A DNA stretch of 64,000 bases from JAUVKT01 sp942491535 (GTDB lineage: Bacteria > Bacteroidota > Bacteroidia > Bacteroidales > VadinHA17): NCBI GenBank assembly GCA_942491535.1, contig CALOBV010000007.1, forward strand, positions 62,001 to 126,000, in the 5' to 3' direction. Made by a program: the position numbers and the translations under genes. Shown here in pieces: positions 36,596 through 46,477 of this stretch (position 1 is its first letter; each line of letters starts with the position of its first letter). Under the pieces are notes generated by a model, which ran no database searches, had not been told where the DNA came from, and saw only the letters and a list, made by a program, of their open reading frames with translations.

Positions 36596-37627
36596 CTACA
36601 ATCTACCACACGACCTTCCAATAACCAGGTCGGGGGCGATTTTTACGGTTCTTTTATATTTACTTTTTCCGCTGTTTTTAATTTCAGACCAGAGCATTGA
36701 CACAACTTTTGACGACATACCCGGGATATTTCTTTCCAGATAAGTTATTGGCGTCGTTAAGATGTTAAATGCGGTGCCGCTTTCAAGAGATACCAGGGCT
36801 ATATCTGCAGGAACCCTTATTTTTAATCTCTCAAGGCTTTCTAAGATCGGATATACCAATAATGCTTCACAAACTACAAGTACGTCGGTACTAATAGGTT
36901 TTCTGATAAAGGGAATTAACTGTTCGTCTTTTATACTGTTTAAAATATCAACATCAAGCTTGCAATCGTCAATAACAGGTTCATTCAGATATTCCTTAAG
37001 GCTGGATTTAACACTATTCACTTTTTCATCAAGGTATATTGAGTTTGCCGATGACCTTATTATTGTATATTTCTTATAGCCAAATTCGTTCAGGTGCTTA
37101 ATAAGTTTTTTTGTCCCTGCCTCACAATCGCTAACAACCTCATTTAACCTGAGGTTAACTCCAGCCCTTTCGAGAAGGAGAAAGGGGAAACCGGATGCTT
37201 TCAGAGATCTTATTATTTCTTCGTCTGCCGAATCACCAGTAAGTATAACAGCACTATACATTCGTTTTATATTGGTAACAAATTTCCCATATCTGGCATC
37301 TTCCATATTGAGAGTAAGTATTGAAAATCCAAATCCTATACTGGCAAACGCTCTCCTGAGGTGTTCCGAAATTTCGATCACAAAAGGATCCTTAAGAGAT
37401 GATACTATCATTCCAACTATACCCGGGCTCAAAACAAGCGACTCAGGTTTATGTAAAACGTCACCAGATTCAAAATAACCCATCGAATGTGCCATAGCAA
37501 TTACTTTCTCCTGGGTTTGCGCTTTAATACCATGCTGGTTTGCCTTATTATTTAAAACCAACGACACCAGAGTACTTGAAAGACCGAGCCTTGCGGCAAT
37601 ATCCTTTATCCTAACCTTCTTAGACAT
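36596..37627 (-). CDS. LacI-family transcriptional regulator
   Basis: This codes for 343 residues. The N-terminal helix-turn-helix is RIKDIAARLGLSSTLVSLVL with the hinge-helix following. The rest is the periplasmic-binding-protein-like effector domain (VGMIVSSLKDPFVIEISEHL; FPFLLLERAG; DIALVSLESG). Such regulators usually sense sugars. It is followed after 7 bp by the damaged transglutaminase lipoprotein gene, with which it is probably co-transcribed; no sugar-utilisation gene is adjacent, so its target is unclear. Confidence 0.92.
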   Translation of the reverse strand: MSKKVRIKDIAARLGLSSTLVSLVLNNKANQHGIKAQTQEKVIAMAHSMGYFESGDVLHKPESLVLSPGIVGMIVSSLKDPFVIEISEHLRRAFASIGFGFSILTLNMEDARYGKFVTNIKRMYSAVILTGDSADEEIIRSLKASGFPFLLLERAGVNLRLNEVVSDCEAGTKKLIKHLNEFGYKKYTIIRSSANSIYLDEKVNSVKSSLKEYLNEPVIDDCKLDVDILNSIKDEQLIPFIRKPISTDVLVVCEALLVYPILESLERLKIRVPADIALVSLESGTAFNILTTPITYLERNIPGMSSKVVSMLWSEIKNSGKSKYKRTVKIAPDLVIGRSCGRL

Positions 37628-37725
37628 GACGGTAATTATTTAGAATTTAAGCAGTGACTTGCACTGCCTGCTAATACTTACTTACACCACAACCGGCAAA
37701 TTGTGATATTCTTATTTTTTAGCGA

Positions 37726-39708
37726 CTATTTTTTTTTAGGCTTATAGCCCTTTTGTTTTGCAGCTTCTTCCAGTCGCTTTTGAAATTTGGATTTACTTGG
37801 TGCCTTTTTCTTGTTTGCTTCAAGCTTACTCAGAACTGCATCTTCATCTATAAACCTTTTAGCAATCAGGTTCTGTCCAAAGGTTATAATATTAGCAAGA
37901 AAGTAATAATATGTCAATCCTGATGAGAAGTTATTCAAAATTAACATAAACATTACCGGCATCATATACATCATTGCTTTCATACCCGGTACTCCCTCCT
38001 GCCCTGATTGCGGACTGTTAATCTTCATCGTAATTATCGTTGAAGCAGTCATTAATAGAGTAAAGAGACTAACATGGTCTCCATACATAGGGATTGTAAA
38101 TGGAAGGTTCAGTATTGAATCATATGTAGACAGGTCAGTAGCCCATAGGAAAGACTCCTGGCGAAGCTCAATTGAGGCTGGGAAAAATCTGAACATTGCA
38201 AACAGGATAGGCATCTGTAGGGCCATTGGCAGACAACCTCCCATCGGGCTGACACCAGCTTTTTTATAAAGATCCATCGTAGCCTGTTGCTTCTTCATTG
38301 CATCTTCCTTCTTAGGAAACTTTTTCCCTATCTCATCTACCAATGGCTTTAATACCTTCATCTTAGCCTGCGACTGGTATGACTTGAAGGTAAGAGGGAA
38401 GAGCACAGTTTTAATTAAAACAGTAAGAATCAGTATAATCAGACCATAGTTTGTGAAATACTTACTCAGCCAGTTAAAAAGGTTCACGATTACATACTGA
38501 TTAATCCACCTTATTATGCTTTTACCAAGCATTACCAATTCCTGCAATTCGTGGCCATACGACTGTAGGGTCTTAAAATGATTGGGGCCGATATAAATCT
38601 TCATATTATACGAAGACTCAGCGCTTGGATTAAATGGAACTCCCAGTTCGGCTGTGCAGTAACGAGTGTATTTACTGTCTTCAGGGAGTTTAGTGTACTC
38701 AACTATACCATTACTAAAGGCACTTTCATTAATAAGAACTCTGGAGAAGAACTGATCTTTAAAACCGACCCACTCAATCCGGGTTGTAATATCTGCCACA
38801 TCGGTATCTTTTTGTGACCTGTCTCTGAATCCGTCAACATCATCTCCAAGAGGTCTGTATTTTATATTTGAATACATATCCTCATTTTGCCTGCCTTTCT
38901 CCTGTTGTTTAATATAGGTCTTCCAATCGAAGGAAAGTGGATTTATGTTTGTTGCTATCTTATCATTCATGCCAACGAGAGAGACATCAAACTTGAGCAT
39001 ATAGGAGTCAGGGTCAAGAGTATATATATACTCGATATATGAATCATCGTCAAAAGGAAGTCTTAGTTTAACTGATCCTGGCGTACTGCTTGCATCAACC
39101 AGTTCGGATTTATTTACAAAGTCAAAGAAGAGGTCATTGGTCTTAACCGGTACGTTATCAACTGTGAAGAATTTAAACCCAAAAACTGTCGAATCACCGT
39201 CTACGATTACGAGTGGTTTTCCATCGTAAGTTTTATATTTTAGTAACTCAGCCCTGTAAACCCTTCCTCCCCTGTTAGATATCTTAAGATCCAAATTACT
39301 GTTTTTCAGGGTAATAAAAGACAACTCCCTATTTTCTGAGCCAGGCAAATCTGCTGTACTCCCGGGTACTACTTCAGCTCTTACTTGCTGATTACCCATA
39401 TTAGTCGCCTGTGAATTATTTTCAGTCTCGCTACCTGTTCCTGATATTGCAGTATCTGTTATTTCTGCAGGATTAATAGTAAGATTTATAGCATTAACCT
39501 TCTCAACAATGCTTGCTTCACCAGGCTTATATTGAAGTGCCTTAAGGTATTCACTCCTTGCATCTTCAATATTTCCGACTTCGTAGAGCGAATCGGCAAC
39601 TGCAACTATCGAGTCGAATGATTTATCTCTTTTATGATTATTGAAAAGACTTGCACCTATAAATATTGCAAAAATCAGGACCAGTCCCGTTATAGTATTC
39701 CTATCCAT
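37726..39708 (-). CDS. yidC: Membrane protein insertase YidC
   Basis: This codes for 660 residues, a normal length for Bacteroidota. An N-terminal membrane anchor (LVLIFAIFIGASLF) is followed by the periplasmic beta domain (about 125-370) and the conserved five-helix insertase core starting NYGLIILILTVLIKTVLFPL, with MGGCLPMALQMPILFAMF and a lysine-rich C-terminal tail that would contact the ribosome. It inserts membrane proteins alone or with SecYEG. It is 37 bp downstream of pyrG, a conserved pairing in this phylum. Confidence 0.97.
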   Translation of the reverse strand: MDRNTITGLVLIFAIFIGASLFNNHKRDKSFDSIVAVADSLYEVGNIEDARSEYLKALQYKPGEASIVEKVNAINLTINPAEITDTAISGTGSETENNSQATNMGNQQVRAEVVPGSTADLPGSENRELSFITLKNSNLDLKISNRGGRVYRAELLKYKTYDGKPLVIVDGDSTVFGFKFFTVDNVPVKTNDLFFDFVNKSELVDASSTPGSVKLRLPFDDDSYIEYIYTLDPDSYMLKFDVSLVGMNDKIATNINPLSFDWKTYIKQQEKGRQNEDMYSNIKYRPLGDDVDGFRDRSQKDTDVADITTRIEWVGFKDQFFSRVLINESAFSNGIVEYTKLPEDSKYTRYCTAELGVPFNPSAESSYNMKIYIGPNHFKTLQSYGHELQELVMLGKSIIRWINQYVIVNLFNWLSKYFTNYGLIILILTVLIKTVLFPLTFKSYQSQAKMKVLKPLVDEIGKKFPKKEDAMKKQQATMDLYKKAGVSPMGGCLPMALQMPILFAMFRFFPASIELRQESFLWATDLSTYDSILNLPFTIPMYGDHVSLFTLLMTASTIITMKINSPQSGQEGVPGMKAMMYMMPVMFMLILNNFSSGLTYYYFLANIITFGQNLIAKRFIDEDAVLSKLEANKKKAPSKSKFQKRLEEAAKQKGYKPKKK

Positions 39709-39745
39709 TTATTTCAAATTATTTTTTACCATTCCTATTCTCTGG

Positions 39746-41350
39746 TTATTTCCAGCAGCATGCTTTCACAAATTCCTTAAACAGAGGATGTGGATTAATC
39801 ACCGTGCTGCTATATTCAGGGTGAAACTGAACACCAACAAACCATCTATGTTCAGGAATTTCAATTATTTCAACAAGGTTTGATTCAGGGTTATATCCGG
39901 TCGGGATCATACCTGCCTTTATAAATTCCTGAGTAAACTCATTATTAAATTCATACCTGTGTCGATGTCTTTCAATTACATCGGTACTATTATATGCCTT
40001 GTAAACTCTTGAATCTTTGCTTATGGTACACTTATATCCTCCAAGCCTCATCGTACCTCCCTTATTGGTAATCTTCTTCTGTTCTTCCATTAAATCAATC
40101 ACCGGGTACTTCGTATTTTCATTCATTTCAGTAGAATCTGCGCCTGCATAGTTCAATACATTTCGTGCAAATTCGATAACAGCACACTGCATGCCAAGGC
40201 AAATGCCAAAAAACGGAACATTATTTTCCCTTGCATACTTTGCTGCCAGAATTTTACCTTCAATGCCCCTCGAACCAAAACCAGGTGCAACGAGGATCCC
40301 ATCAAGATGCTCTAACTGAATAATGGCATTCTCTTCTATAATTTCTTCTGAATGAATTAGTTCCAGATCTACCTTACATTCATTTGCTGAGCCGGCATGG
40401 ATAAATGATTCTGTAATAGATTTATATGCGTCTGGCAGCTCAACATATTTTCCTACAAGTCCTATCGTTACAGATTTGCGTGGGTTCTTATGATTATGTA
40501 AAAAATCATTCCACTTGATCATTGCCGGTTCCTCTTTTAGATCAAGTTTCAACTTTTTAAGCACAATAACGTCCAGGTTTTCATCGCGCATTTTTAATGG
40601 AACCTCGTAAATAGTAGGAACGTCTACTGATTGCACTACGGCTTCCTTTTCTACGTTACAGAAGAGAGCAACTTTATCTTTTACTTCCTGGGAGAGTTCC
40701 ATTTCAGTTCTGAGAACCAGGATATCAGGCTGAACCCCTGCTTCAAGGAGTGCCTTTACAGAGTGCTGTGTAGGTTTAGTCTTATGTTCGCCTGATGCAG
40801 ACAGAAATGGAACGAGAGTAAGATGAATAACCAGACAATTATTTGGCCCCAGGTCCCACTTAAGCTGTCTGACAGCTTCAATATATGGCAAAGACTCAAT
40901 ATCGCCTACGGTACCACCTATTTCTGTTATTACAATCTCGAATTCGTCCTTCTTTGCAACTTCTTTTATACAGCGCTGTATTTCATCTGTAATATGAGGT
41001 ATAACCTGGACTGTTTTACCCAGGTAATCACCTCTTCTCTCTTTCTCGATTACAGATTTATAGATTCTTCCTGTAGTAACGTTATTAGCCTGCGTGGTCG
41101 GCAAATTAAGAAATCTCTCATAATGTCCCAGGTCCAAATCCGTTTCTGCGCCATCAATTGTCACATAACACTCACCATGTTCATAAGGATTGAGGGTACC
41201 GGGATCAACATTAATATAGGGATCCAGCTTTTGTATTGTTACCTTATACCCTCTTGCCTGCAATAATTTTGCCAGTGAGGAAGAGATAATACCTTTACCC
41301 AGAGAGGAGGTTACTCCTCCGGTTACAAAAATGTATTTTACTTCAGCCAA
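39746..41350 (-). CDS. pyrG: CTP synthase
   Basis: This codes for 534 residues. The synthetase part begins YIFVTGGVTSSLGKGI (P-loop) with KLDPYINVDPGTLNPYEHGE. The glutamine amidotransferase part has the oxyanion motif GFGSRGIEG, the nucleophile in FFGICLGMQ and the His-Glu pair in GVQFHPEY. It makes CTP from UTP, ATP and glutamine. It lies between the DUF349 gene (36 bp) and yidC (37 bp) and is intact. Confidence 0.98.
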   Translation of the reverse strand: MAEVKYIFVTGGVTSSLGKGIISSSLAKLLQARGYKVTIQKLDPYINVDPGTLNPYEHGECYVTIDGAETDLDLGHYERFLNLPTTQANNVTTGRIYKSVIEKERRGDYLGKTVQVIPHITDEIQRCIKEVAKKDEFEIVITEIGGTVGDIESLPYIEAVRQLKWDLGPNNCLVIHLTLVPFLSASGEHKTKPTQHSVKALLEAGVQPDILVLRTEMELSQEVKDKVALFCNVEKEAVVQSVDVPTIYEVPLKMRDENLDVIVLKKLKLDLKEEPAMIKWNDFLHNHKNPRKSVTIGLVGKYVELPDAYKSITESFIHAGSANECKVDLELIHSEEIIEENAIIQLEHLDGILVAPGFGSRGIEGKILAAKYARENNVPFFGICLGMQCAVIEFARNVLNYAGADSTEMNENTKYPVIDLMEEQKKITNKGGTMRLGGYKCTISKDSRVYKAYNSTDVIERHRHRYEFNNEFTQEFIKAGMIPTGYNPESNLVEIIEIPEHRWFVGVQFHPEYSSTVINPHPLFKEFVKACCWK

Positions 41351-41386
41351 AAAAAAATGTTTTTATATTATTATTAGAGATATTCC

Positions 41387-43500
41387 TTAATCATCGAAGC
41401 CTGACTGATCTATCATTCTAACCTTCTCTTCAAGCATTTCTAAAGTTTTCTTTGCATCTTCAATTTTGCTTTCCACTTCTTTTATCATCGGCTCTGCATT
41501 GCTGGATTTCGAAAAGAAACCTATATTATTTTCCCACAGCACGATATCACCTTCGAGTTGTTTTATTCTATTAATAAAACGTTCTCTTTCAGTGCGAATC
41601 TTCCTCGATGTATTGGGGTTCTCAGCAAGATTATCAAGTTTAGTCTTATATTTTATTATAGCCTTTTGATCGTCGTCAATATTTAATTTATCAAACTGCT
41701 TATTCAATGCAGTGCGATAGCTAGCTGCAATTTCATCCTTCATTTTGAATGGAACAAATCCGATATTGTTCCATTCTTCCTGTATATTTCTTAATTCTGC
41801 AACTGCATTTTCGAGGTCATCACCCGAATCGAAGGCAACGAGTCTCTTGATAATTTCCTCCTTTAGTTTCAGGTTTGTTTCGTAAGAATTATCGACATCT
41901 GAGAAATGCTCAGACTTGGCATCGAAGAAGGCATCACAAGCTTTTCTAAACCTCTTCCATATCTTATCAGAATTTTTCCGTGGAACAGTTCCAATCTCCT
42001 TCCATTGTTTCTGAAGAGTAATAAAAGCCTCGGTAGTTTCTTTCCAATCGGTACTATTCTTAAGTTCTTCAGCTTTTTCGCAAAGCTCTGTTTTAAGCTG
42101 CAGGTTCTGAAGCTGTTCTTCCTTATTTGAAGAATAAAATTTGCGTTTCTCCTGGAAGAAAATATCACAGGCTTCCCTGAACCTGGTATAGATTGAAGTA
42201 TTGTATTTTTTTGGAGCAAAACCAATGGTTCTCCACACTCTTTGCAATTCAATAACCTCCCTGGCCCTGGTCTCCCATTCTTTAAAAGATTTGGGTACAT
42301 TACTGTTAATATCCTCTATCTTCTCACATAGAGCCATCTTATTTTCAAGATTCTTTTTTTGATCTTCTTTCTGCCCCTCAAAGTATTCGTGGTGCCTCTT
42401 GTTAATTTTAGAAGTCGCTTCTTTAAACCTTTCCCACAGAGCATTTCTTTCTTCTCTTGGGACCGGCCCAATCTCCCTCCACCTCTGATGATATTCCTGG
42501 AGGGTTCTGAATGTAGCTACCGGGCTTTGGTCTTTAAGAAGCTCCTCGGCCTTATCACAGAGAGAGTAACCTTTAATTCATAGTTCTTTTTAAAATCAAG
42601 GTCGCGCAGTTCTTTATTAATCTTAATATAGTCATAAAATATTTCCACATTATGATTATATGTTTCCCACAGGTTCTTAAGTGAGCTCTGAGGTACTGCC
42701 CCAAGAGAATACCACTCATTCTGCAAATCCCTGAATTCCTGAAAAGTTTTATTGATAGATTCTTCCCTGTTCACCAGGTCTTTTATCTTATCAATAATTT
42801 CATACTTCTTTTTAAGGTTTTCCTGTTTTTCTATTTCAAATTGCTTACTGTGCTCATTTTTCTTACCCCTGTAATTTGCAAGAAGCCTTTTCATTATGCT
42901 TTCGTGCTCATCCCTGGGTGGTGTAAAATCCTCTTCTGATCCACCTTCCGATATAAACCTGGTCTTAATCTCATCTACTTCAGCCTTATATTTCTTATAG
43001 AAGAGAACCTTTATTTTGTCAACATCCTCCCTGATTTCATTTGGAGGTCTGTTCTCAACAAGTAATTCAAGAGTTTCAACCAGATCAGCTCGAGATCTTT
43101 GTGAATAGTCTACTTCAGGAAGATCTTCAGCCGGTTCGGTGGCTACATTAAGCTCGACTATGGATTCAGATGGCTCTTCTTCAGTAATGTCTTCATTAGC
43201 GTCGCCTGCACTGTCTTCAGTACTTATATTACTAACAGTTTTGCCGGGTTTTGAAGATTCTGCTTTTTCTTTTACGGCCTTATCTGGTTTTATTGAAGAC
43301 TCCGGCTCAATCACCCTGGACTCTTTTTCAGAGTCTGACTTAGCTTCTGGCAGGCTACCATCTTTTTCAGGGGATATTGGCTTATCCTTCTCTTTTTTTT
43401 CAGCCTGGATGCTCTTTTTTTCTTCCTTATTATCGATTCCAGCATCAGTTGGATCGAGCTGTTCATTTTGAACAGAGGCGTTCGGATTCTCGACAGTCAT
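41387..43500 (-). pseudogene. DUF349 repeat protein, frameshifted in a CT repeat
   Basis: Start at ATG 43500 (MTVENPNASVQN). An acidic, low-complexity N-terminus (to about residue 150) is followed by repeated DUF349 coiled modules with the pattern W-x-x-I-G-x-x-P (WYSLGAVP, WREIGPVP, WRTIGFAP, WKEIGTVP, WNNIGFVP). The frame breaks at the AG/CT tract 42559-42566: the first frame reads ELKVTLSVIRPR and stops at 42517, whereas dropping one CT gives ELKVTLCDKAEELLKDQ and continues to the stop at 41387 (703 residues). DUF349 proteins are cytoplasmic, of unknown function. The tract allows slippage, so the lesion may be reversible, or an indel artefact. Confidence 0.8.
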
Positions 43501-43732
43501 AATCAATCCTTTTAAGTTCAGCACATTATCAGAATAATATAAATTATATTCCGACACAATTCACGGCTACGAAAATATCGAAATTATTAGAAAACTCAAA
43601 GATTATAGGGATTAATCAAACTGCCGTCTTTTGCTGGTTACCAATTAAGTATAGATATGAGCTGAATAATAAAAAATTAGTTATTAATTTCAAGGCTTAT
43701 ATTATTGTGGTTTTTTAATAAAAACAGATTCA

Positions 43733-44971
43733 ATGAAAATCATTGAAAGAGCCAGAGCAATTGGTCCTGCGGCCCTTGTTGCTGCAGCATTTATTGGACC
43801 GGGCACTATCACCACCTGTACCCTGGCCGGTGCAGGTTTTGGTTATACACTTCTATGGGCACTGCTTTTCTCAATTATAGCAACAATGGTTCTCCAGGAA
43901 ATGTCGGCTCGTCTTGGCCTGATTGGACAAATTGGCCTTGGTGAAGCACTACGAAAAGAATTCAAGACACCACTGGGTAAATTTATTACGGTCCTTCTGG
44001 TACTTATTGCTATAGCTCTTGGTAATGCAGCCTATGAAACTGGAAATATTTTAGGAGGAGCAATGGGGCTGGCAACAATGACAGGTCGTGAATATATTAG
44101 CATTGGCAACCGGGATATTAATATATGGGGTCCGGTAATTGGCATTATTGCCTTTATTCTTTTATTCTCCGGAAGTTATAAAATAATTGAAAAGGGGCTG
44201 ATAAGCCTGGTAATATTAATGAGTATTACATTTGTTACTACTGCCATACTGATTAAACCAGATATTTCTGCTGTGCTAAGAGGTGTTTTTATACCACATA
44301 TTACTAAGGGATCGACACTTACAATAGTTGGTCTTATTGGAACAACGGTGGTTCCTTACAACCTGTTTCTTCATGCTTCCCTGGTTAAGCAAAAATGGAA
44401 AGATACTACAATGATAGGAGCTGTCAGAACCGATAATCTTATCTCAATCGGTGCCGGCGGACTGATCTCAATGACAGTAGTAATAACTGCTGCTGCTGCA
44501 TTCTATGGCTCTGGTACAACGATTACAGGTGCATCTGATATGGCAGAACAGTTGGGTCCCCTGCTTGGAGGTGCTTCTTCATTTTTCCTGTCGCTGGGCT
44601 TGTTGTCTGCAGGTATTTCAAGTGCAATAACCGCGCCTCTTGCAGCTGCCTATGCAACTTCTGAGATCCTGGGCTGGAGTTCTGATATGAAATCGAGTAA
44701 ATTCAGGTTAATATGGGTACTGGTATTATTAAGCGGCACCATATTCTCTGCAATAGGGTTCAAACCTGTAAGTGCGATATTTGTTGCTCAAATAGCAAAT
44801 GGAATAATGCTTCCGTTTGTTGCAATTTTCCTACTTAAGGTTATGAATAATGGCAATATATTGGGCAAGATGAAAAATGGCTTAATAGCAAATACACTTG
44901 GCTCAATTGTAATTCTTGTTGCCCTGCTATTGGGAGTAAAGAGTATTATAACTGTATTCGGCATGATTTAA
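43733..44971 (+). CDS. NRAMP-family metal-ion transporter
   Basis: This codes for 412 residues with eleven membrane helices. The first helix region GPGTITTCTLAGAGFGYTLLW corresponds to the metal-binding helix of NRAMP but reads T-x-x in place of the usual DPGN, so the classic Asp-Pro-Gly-Asn Mn/Fe site is not conserved. GTTVVPYNLFLHASLV matches the helix 6 region (classic M-P-H). This subgroup often sits beside PxpABC genes, as here (10 bp upstream of pxpA), suggesting a substrate other than manganese, perhaps 5-oxoproline or a related compound; that is inference from context. Confidence 0.85.
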   Translation: MKIIERARAIGPAALVAAAFIGPGTITTCTLAGAGFGYTLLWALLFSIIATMVLQEMSARLGLIGQIGLGEALRKEFKTPLGKFITVLLVLIAIALGNAAYETGNILGGAMGLATMTGREYISIGNRDINIWGPVIGIIAFILLFSGSYKIIEKGLISLVILMSITFVTTAILIKPDISAVLRGVFIPHITKGSTLTIVGLIGTTVVPYNLFLHASLVKQKWKDTTMIGAVRTDNLISIGAGGLISMTVVITAAAAFYGSGTTITGASDMAEQLGPLLGGASSFFLSLGLLSAGISSAITAPLAAAYATSEILGWSSDMKSSKFRLIWVLVLLSGTIFSAIGFKPVSAIFVAQIANGIMLPFVAIFLLKVMNNGNILGKMKNGLIANTLGSIVILVALLLGVKSIITVFGMI

Positions 44972-44981
44972 TAATTATAAA

Positions 44982-45734
44982 ATGAAATACATAGACTTAA
45001 ATGCTGACCTCGGTGAAGGTTGTGGTAACGACAGTGAAATACTGAAATATGTTAGTTCGGCTAATATTGCCTGCGGATTGCATGCCGGATCGCCGGGGAT
45101 CATGAGAGATACTGTTAAGCTCTCCATAGAAAACGGTGTCTCTATCGGGGCCCATCCGGGTTATCCTGACCGCCCAGGTTTTGGCAGAAATAATATGAAT
45201 TTTAACTACCACGAGTTAAAAGCTATACTTCTCTACCAGATAGGTGCTCTTGATGCCATAGTAAGATCAGAAGGAGCCAGACTAATTCATGTAAAGGCAC
45301 ATGGAGCACTTTATAATAGTGCGGCAAAAGATCCTGAAATAGCCAGGGCAGTTGTTCATGCAATAAAAGAAATCGACCCCGGACTAATTATTTTTGGTCC
45401 CTGTAGTTCGCAAATTGAGTTTGAATCAAAAAAAGAAAACATGGCCTTTTGCTCAGAGGTTTTTGCCGACCGTGCATATATGAACGATGGGGCCCTTGTA
45501 CCAAGATCTCTTCCCGGGGCTATAATTAAGGATAAAGAATTATGCGCCAGCAGGACGCTCTCGATGATAAACGACGGCTTTGTAATATCTCACAGCGGAG
45601 ATACTGTAAAAATTGTTGCCGAAACAGTTTGCCTGCACGGAGATAATGACAAAGCCCTGGAATTTGCTAAACATCTATATAACAGTCTGATAAACGACGG
45701 CATTAACATTGGTGTAAATAAGATAAAAGATTGA
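44982..45734 (+). CDS. pxpA: 5-oxoprolinase subunit PxpA (LamB/YcsF family)
   Basis: This codes for 250 residues. It begins with the family signature YIDLNADLGEGCGND and has SANIACGLHAGSPGIM, GAHPGYPDRPGFGR and VKAHGALYN. With PxpB and PxpC it opens 5-oxoproline (pyroglutamate) to glutamate at the cost of ATP. It follows the transporter by 10 bp and overlaps pxpB by 4 bp. Confidence 0.95.
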   Translation: MKYIDLNADLGEGCGNDSEILKYVSSANIACGLHAGSPGIMRDTVKLSIENGVSIGAHPGYPDRPGFGRNNMNFNYHELKAILLYQIGALDAIVRSEGARLIHVKAHGALYNSAAKDPEIARAVVHAIKEIDPGLIIFGPCSSQIEFESKKENMAFCSEVFADRAYMNDGALVPRSLPGAIIKDKELCASRTLSMINDGFVISHSGDTVKIVAETVCLHGDNDKALEFAKHLYNSLINDGINIGVNKIKD

Positions 45735-46477
45735 CCGAGCTAAAATTCATACCTGCTGGTAATTCTGCCCTGTTTTGCAGTATTGCAAAAGATATCAAAC
45801 CTTCTGTTTCACAAAAGATTGTGACAATCCATAAGCTTATCGGTCAAAGCGGTATCAGGGGAGTAATAGAATCTGTACCTTCCTATACCGGCCTGATGAT
45901 CTATTTTGACCCGCTTAAAATAGATTTTAAAGCGCTCGAAGAATTAGTTACAAAATTATACAATAAGGTTATTTCTGGTAATTCTAAAGTACTGAGCAGA
46001 TTAATCAGAGTCCCGGTTTGTTACGAAAAAGAGTTTGGGCTGGATATAGAGATTGTGGCCAATCAATCAGGTTTAAGTAATGAAGAAGTTATCGAACTAC
46101 ACACCAGGCCTGAGTACCTGGTACATATGATCGGATTCACTCCCGGGTTTCCATATCTCGGAGGGCTCAGTAAAAAGCTTGAAACCCCTCGTAAGGCTGA
46201 TCCACGCTTAAAAGTAAAGGCTGGCAGTGTTGGTATCGCAGGTATACAGACTGGTATATATCCAATAGAATCACCTGGTGGGTGGCAAATAATTGGCAGA
46301 ACACCTCTTGTTTTATTTAAGCCGGAAGCAAAAGAACCATTTCTCTTTAAAGCAGGTGATTACGTTATTTTCAAATCTATTACGCTAACAGATTATTTTA
46401 ATATTGGAGAAGCTGTCAGAAAAGGAATTTATAAACCTGAAATCTTGCTCGATTATGAAGGGAATCAGAATAGTTAA
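45731..46477 (+). CDS. pxpB: 5-oxoprolinase subunit PxpB (KipI family), TTG start
   Basis: This codes for 248 residues. The start must be TTG at 45731, overlapping the pxpA stop as TTGA: conserved sequence (LKFIPAGNSALFC) begins three codons later and no ATG precedes it. Typical motifs are VHMIGFTPGFPYLGGL, ETPRKADPRLKVKAGSVGIAG (in parts) and IESPGGWQIIGRTPL. It forms the PxpBC subcomplex. The unusual start may set subunit ratio by coupling to pxpA. Confidence 0.92.
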   Translation: MTELKFIPAGNSALFCSIAKDIKPSVSQKIVTIHKLIGQSGIRGVIESVPSYTGLMIYFDPLKIDFKALEELVTKLYNKVISGNSKVLSRLIRVPVCYEKEFGLDIEIVANQSGLSNEEVIELHTRPEYLVHMIGFTPGFPYLGGLSKKLETPRKADPRLKVKAGSVGIAGIQTGIYPIESPGGWQIIGRTPLVLFKPEAKEPFLFKAGDYVIFKSITLTDYFNIGEAVRKGIYKPEILLDYEGNQNS

